Of a DNA stretch of 64,000 bases, positions 53,401 to 59,400 are shown one piece after another. Made by a program: the position numbers and the translations under genes. The notes under the pieces were generated by a model that saw only the letters and a program-made list of their open reading frames with translations, had not been told where the DNA came from and made no database searches. This DNA comes from Antedon mediterranea (taxonomy: Eukaryota; Echinodermata; Crinoidea; Comatulida; Antedonidae), in NCBI RefSeq assembly GCF_964355755.1, contig NC_092679.1, forward strand, positions 21,320,932-21,384,931. Direction: 5' to 3'. Every line of letters starts with the position of its first letter. Position 1 is the stretch's first letter.

Positions 53401-56400
53401 AAACACTGCTGCATTTAAACAGAATACTGTAGTGTTTTAAATAATAAAATGTCAAGATACAGTAGATGTATACAAAAACAAGACATGCCCCTGGACATGA
53501 TTCTAAATAGTAAATCCTATGAATACAAACTAAAATGTTATGAATAAAGAATGCTGTAAGTATTGTAGCATTTTGCCTGAAACATTGCAGCTTAAAAAGC
53601 TACAGTAATGGGGATGATTATACAGTACACCGCTGCAGGAAAGAAATTAAAAAATTGGAAATAAATTCATATGTCACCTACGAGAAATGTGGGAAGGGGC
53701 ATAAACTTAACCACACAGGTCTTTAGTTTTGTACTGACAAACACACAGGCTCCCATCTTGGTTGAAATGCAGCCATGTAGTCTCTATAGCTTTTAACAAA
53801 CATTCCCGATCATTTCAACCATTGTAAAAATAACTAAAAAGCATAAGTGAAATAACAAACGAAGATAAAGAATCCTTTTTAAAACTAAGCAATTATCTTC
53901 CATGTTCAATGGATTGAGGATAAATTGTTTTTTACTTTTCACTATTATTGTTTTCAGCATGTACTGAATATTAAGCAGACTATCTAAGATTGAATCTCAG
54001 TTCTTCTCATTGCTGATTTTCCAATCTCTTCACTTCAAATCAATGTTCAATGGTTTAATGTTTCTCTTTATGCATTTCCAATTTAACTACACAAGGAGAC
54101 CTACATATTCTATGAAATTCTACCATCAAATATGCAATTAATAATTATGACTGCATACTATGGTATAAAACTAGACTCCTCAATATTCCCCAATAAATTA
54201 CATTAATAACTTAATATAAGCATTAATTTCTATGCTAAACATAGTTTGTAAACGTAATAAATTAATAAACAGACACTATTCTGTTGAAGAATGTCATAAT
54301 AATTTATGATTATTCATATTTCAGTGTTTATGTAGTACGAATTTTAACTCCATGTAATTTATAATTATTTAATGTATACAAAGTCCTAAGAATTTAATCA
54401 TACTAAAACCAGGTACTGTATATTATACTTAAAAGATAAAGAATGTTATTAGTAGGGGTGGTGAAATAGTAATATGGCTGAGTGGATAAAATATGGTCAA
54501 AACCATTCAAGCATTACAAGAGTTAGATCCGTAGCGTTAGTTAAGATGGGGTTTGTAGCGTGGCGTAGAGAGAGACCTGCCTAGTTTACATGCAAAGGTG
54601 TACGCCAGCCTTAGTACTGTACGTGTAAACACCCCTCAGCATTGTAGAAATTATACTGGGTAGACATGCAGATCTGAACTCATCAAGGAAAGAAGGAAAG
54701 AAGATTCTTTCCTAGTATTGGCCTGTACACGATCTTTTACATACTATTACTTTTAGACATAATTCGAATAATACTTAATAGCTTTACTACAGAGTATGTT
54801 TATTACATTAAAATGTTATCAGAGATATTAGTTGATTCATAAAGTAATAAATTATCAAATGTACTGATGACACTAGGCAGTCTGAATTGTCAAAATAATT
54901 TATTATAAATTCATAAACAAATGACGAGGTCCGTGAATTTAATTTATTAAATGCTAAAATCAGATAATTACGTGCAATTATGCTATTTATAATAATCTAT
55001 TACCAGACATTTAAACATAACTGTACAACAACCAGTCTACTGTATATTCCAATATGTATATTGATTCTTATATTAATAACAATATTGATTTTAATTACTG
55101 TATTCCAGGTACCTGTACAATACTACTATGCTGGTAATCTTTTAAATTTACAATGTTAAGCAATTTTATACGGATCTCTGAGACTAAAATAATTAGTATA
55201 TATATATTTTAAAGGACCATTCAACTTTAAAATTTTAACTGTAATATTGATTTCTTTCTTGCTTTATAATTTATGTTCAACAACAAATCAATAATACTGT
55301 AATAATAATAATACTGTCTGTGGAACATTCCATTATCAATATAGGTGTACAACTATTTCTAATTAACTATTGAATTTAAACTGTACTGTACTATGTTTAT
55401 AGAATGGGTGGTACTGTACTGCATACAATTGAACACAAACATTACTGTACTAATTGAGAAGGGGGAAGGGGAAGAGAAGCGATTCATTAAAACTGGACAG
55501 TGTAATACTATAATTTTATCAATTAATCCATGCCAGAATTAGTCAAATACTGTACATTTTTCCATCTTTTTTAAACTGTTAACTTCAGTTTACTATAGTT
55601 CAAATTTTAAACTTTTCAATGATTCCTATAAAACTAGTGTACAGTACATACTGTACTATTCCACTACACTTTAATAAATAATTTCATGGTATATTCTGCG
55701 TCATTGCAAACTAAAACGGATTATGAAGATTATGTTATCTTGGAACCGTTTTACAATGCCCGAGAGTGAAGAGATTTTATACAATGTTGCATTCAGACTA
55801 AAGGAATTTTAACTGTACCCAAACTTTGTAACACCCATTTTATGTGAACCATAAGCAACCAGGAAATGATTCAAATGTAATACTCAAATTACAAACCAAA
55901 ATCCAGTCATTTTCTTATACAGTTAAAAGTGTCATGCCTTCTGATTTTGAAAACATTTTTGATACAATTTTATTTTTATAGAAATGTTAAAAAGAGTTCT
56001 ATTGATAATAAAGTTAGAGTTTATTTTAACTAAGCTAAAGTACATCAATGTATACTTTTATATTGCAAGAAGTAAATTACCTCTGAGCCCCAATAAACAA
56101 ATATAGGCATAAATTCTAAATAACGCACAAAGAAATTACTGGAATTTCTACACAGTGTATATTTTGTGTTTCAAAAGGACATACTATACCACTTCTTATT
56201 AAAAGTACAACTACCTGTATACATTCTTTATGTTTTTTTGTTACAGTATTTTGGTATTTAAAAGGCATGTGAAGTACCTATTTAAATCCTTTTAAAATTG
56301 TATTTCAATCGTATCACAGTACACTGTACTGTTACATGTTTTTTAATGGTACTTTTATTGTTAGGTAAAAAGATCAATGGTTTAAATGAAGAAACCAATT

Positions 56401-59400
56401 GTATCTTTTTAAAATACCTGTAGTACTCTCAGTGGCGCTACAGTATGAGCACTAACTAGCTAAACCCAGATGAAAAAAACAGGCATTAAAATATGTCAAA
56501 AAGGGCTAAAAACGCTTGAGGCCTCCAGCGTTGGAGGGCCACTTAGGGTTCATACCATACTGATTACTCTGTACATTTCCAACTGGCAGTGTCATCATGA
56601 CAAAGTTTATGCAGGATTTAAAAAGCATTCTAAAAATGTTGTTATGTTTATGAAAAGTTCTATCAATCTTAGCTTTTTCCTTTAAATAAATCTTGTTGAA
56701 AAACCATTTTTGAAATAGCCCATTACATTCATATTCAAAGGGCGTGGCCTTATATAGCATTGGGTGAGCATACAGTATGTAAGGAAAAACCATTCTCAAA
56801 ATGGGTAGACAACCCTGGGTAAAACCAACTGAAAACTGTGTCAACAAAATTGACGTTTGTCATAACATAACTTGCGTAGGAAATCAAAACAAGTCGGTGA
56901 GAATCTCAATCTGGTATACCTCTCTTGCAAAAAATGATGTTGCACGCATGAATGAACATCAAAATAACAAGTTGGATATTAAATGTCGTTTCAGGTAGGC
57001 AGCCATTCACCCTTCTCAAATCACATTCCTTGTTGAATTGTTATATCTTTTCACATTAAAATTGAATAAAATACCAAACTATCGTACTTTACAAGCCTAC
57101 ACATTTTGCCTTAGGCATTCCAGTTGGCTATTAAAATTGTATTCAAACTTTAAAATGGGATGTTTATTATGAAAAGATCTTTATCAACCTAAGCCTTTTC
57201 TTTAAGAAATCCAAAGTAAACATTGTATACTAGGTTTCGACGAAAACAAAACATTTACATAATGGTCCTATACTGTTTGGTACTGTACATGTATACCGAC
57301 TACATACTGAAAATACTTTGTCTGTTTTTATTGCTTACAATTACATGTCTTGTATCAAGCTTTAGTTAATATCCAGCTTCAATGTGATTGTTTTTAAAAG
57401 CTTCATTCACATTATGACGTTCTATGGGGCCATGCCAACCTTTTTCTACCATGTTTATGTAATTTATGAACAATTAATTAACAATAACAGGTAAAGTTTT
57501 ATTAGTGTGCTTACAGAATCAGTCGCAAGAGGTTCTAGCGGCCACCAAAACATTATATTAAAAAGAAAGGTTCATCCCAATAAAAACTAAAAATAAAATC
57601 AAGCTCTTCAACCTTTTAAGTACCCAACTTTTACAGCAAGTTTAAGGTACAGTAAACAAATAGAGCAAAAAAAAAATACTGAAGGGAATAAAAAAATTGT
57701 TGGGCAACCAAATTTTAGACCTTGGTTGCCCTGTGGACAACCTAATTTGTTTGCATTCTGTGAACGCTGCAACGTGCAGTCAGCTTCTGTTCAAATGTAA
57801 AACTACAAAGACCATCTTTCATAAACAACAAGTCAACAGGTACTGTAGTAGGTTAGCTAAGGTAAAAGAATACACTTTAGAGGTATGGTTGATTTAATAA
57901 CAAAATATTCTGGCCTTCGTAAGAATTACATTGAACCATGCATAAGCAATGGGTACATTGCCATCACGTTCTCAAATTCCAAAAGTTCCAGAAATTACCG
58001 TAGCTAATTTTATTTTTAAAGACGGATCATTCAGTCTGACACCTTTTGTGGCCCATCAAGCAATCAGAAAACATGTAACATGCAGCAGTATTCAGAGGCC
58101 TACACTGATTATTAAGATGACGGAATCTGCCTCCTTAGGGCCTCAATCAATGTAGTCATGTACTGCACATCGTTGTAAGGTAATGTCTTCGCAAAAATCA
58201 ATTTTAATAAACTGTAGTTTGTTTCGTTAATTTAATTTAGGCTTTACTTGCTGCATGCAATACTACAGTATACATTTAATACTGTAGTACAGAAAATATT
58301 ATCGTAAATGATATATTTTTATTTTAAAACCACTATGAAACATACACAAAATTACTTCTATTTTGTTCACTATCTATATATTAATTACCTTATTGAAACC
58401 ACTTTAATGTATGCAATTCTAATTTCCTAACAAATTAAATAGTCTATCTCATCTGCAATTGGTCATGCCTCATTGAATCCAGCAATATGGATAGTTCATA
58501 CAATACTGTATTATAATATTATTATATGGCCAGGCAATCATTGACATTGATAATAAACTTATGGAATTATTAAATAATAATTCCTACCATTTATTTTTTA
58601 ACCCTTGACCTGTTTGACCAGAAGAGAAAATGGAAAAGTCTTAGTAGCAAAAGCACGCCCAAAGCTAAAGGAAAACCCACAGAGAATACCTTACATCTAA
58701 ATTCTTCTTCTTTACAGTTTAATTCTTAAAAATTCAAAATAGCATGATCAATGGAGAGTGTCAAATAATAAACACAATATTCGAGGTCAATCACTTTGGT
58801 AACAACTTAATTGACCTTTGGGAATTCTTATTACTGTAATAACATACTTTCACAGGTTTTTAAAATAATTTTCAGTTCTCCTTGGTTATATAGTGTAAGT
58901 ATAATTAAATACTATTTGATGTGCCCATATATGGACATGATGATGTCATAATATCACTACCATATTTGGGTATACTACTACCATATTTGGGCACATACAC
59001 TTTTTTGTCAAACTAGTTTTATAGTGTAGACAGAGCTTTAAACAGCCAGTGCCTTCCAATCTGGGTGGTTGCATTGGGCTGCTCATGATCTGTAGACAGT
59101 GACCACTCATATGGCACTGCAAACAGCTACTGGTGGGTATTAAAATAAGTTAGTACTTTATGGAATCCAGTGAGTGGTTAAAATAAGCCTTAGGCTGGAT
59201 GGGCAACTTAAAAGATGGATGTCCCCGCCCACTTTCGTCCAGAAAAATTACATACAAGAGTCTATTGATGGAAGGTAATTTACTAATAATAATAGGCTTA
59301 TACAATTTACATTTAAAACACAGATATCATACATACCAATCTTTCTCCAGAAAGAACTTCTAAAAGACGTATCAACATGCGTCCATCTCGTAGATCTGTG

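Larger units (their letters stand above)
46374..59336. other. 13-kb beta-spectrin intron 2 interrupting CH1
   Basis: No supported exon or nested gene was found on either strand; the open frames are short and unrelated to known motifs. The intron carries four MITE copies, a 23-bp tandem repeat (52178), a 630-bp inverted-terminus element (52582), a small MITE (47791) and a SINE-like head (54474), all listed separately. The remaining DNA is AT-rich. Its size suggests it may also hold enhancers or alternative promoters, but none is visible. Confidence 0.6.

Noticed and set aside
56470-56998. Overlapping 65-113-codon open frames on both strands near 56.5-57.0 kb
   Set aside because: No motif, no splice logic, and part of the sequence (TTATGAAAAGTTCTATCAAT) recurs in diverged form near 57170, which suggests a repeat.
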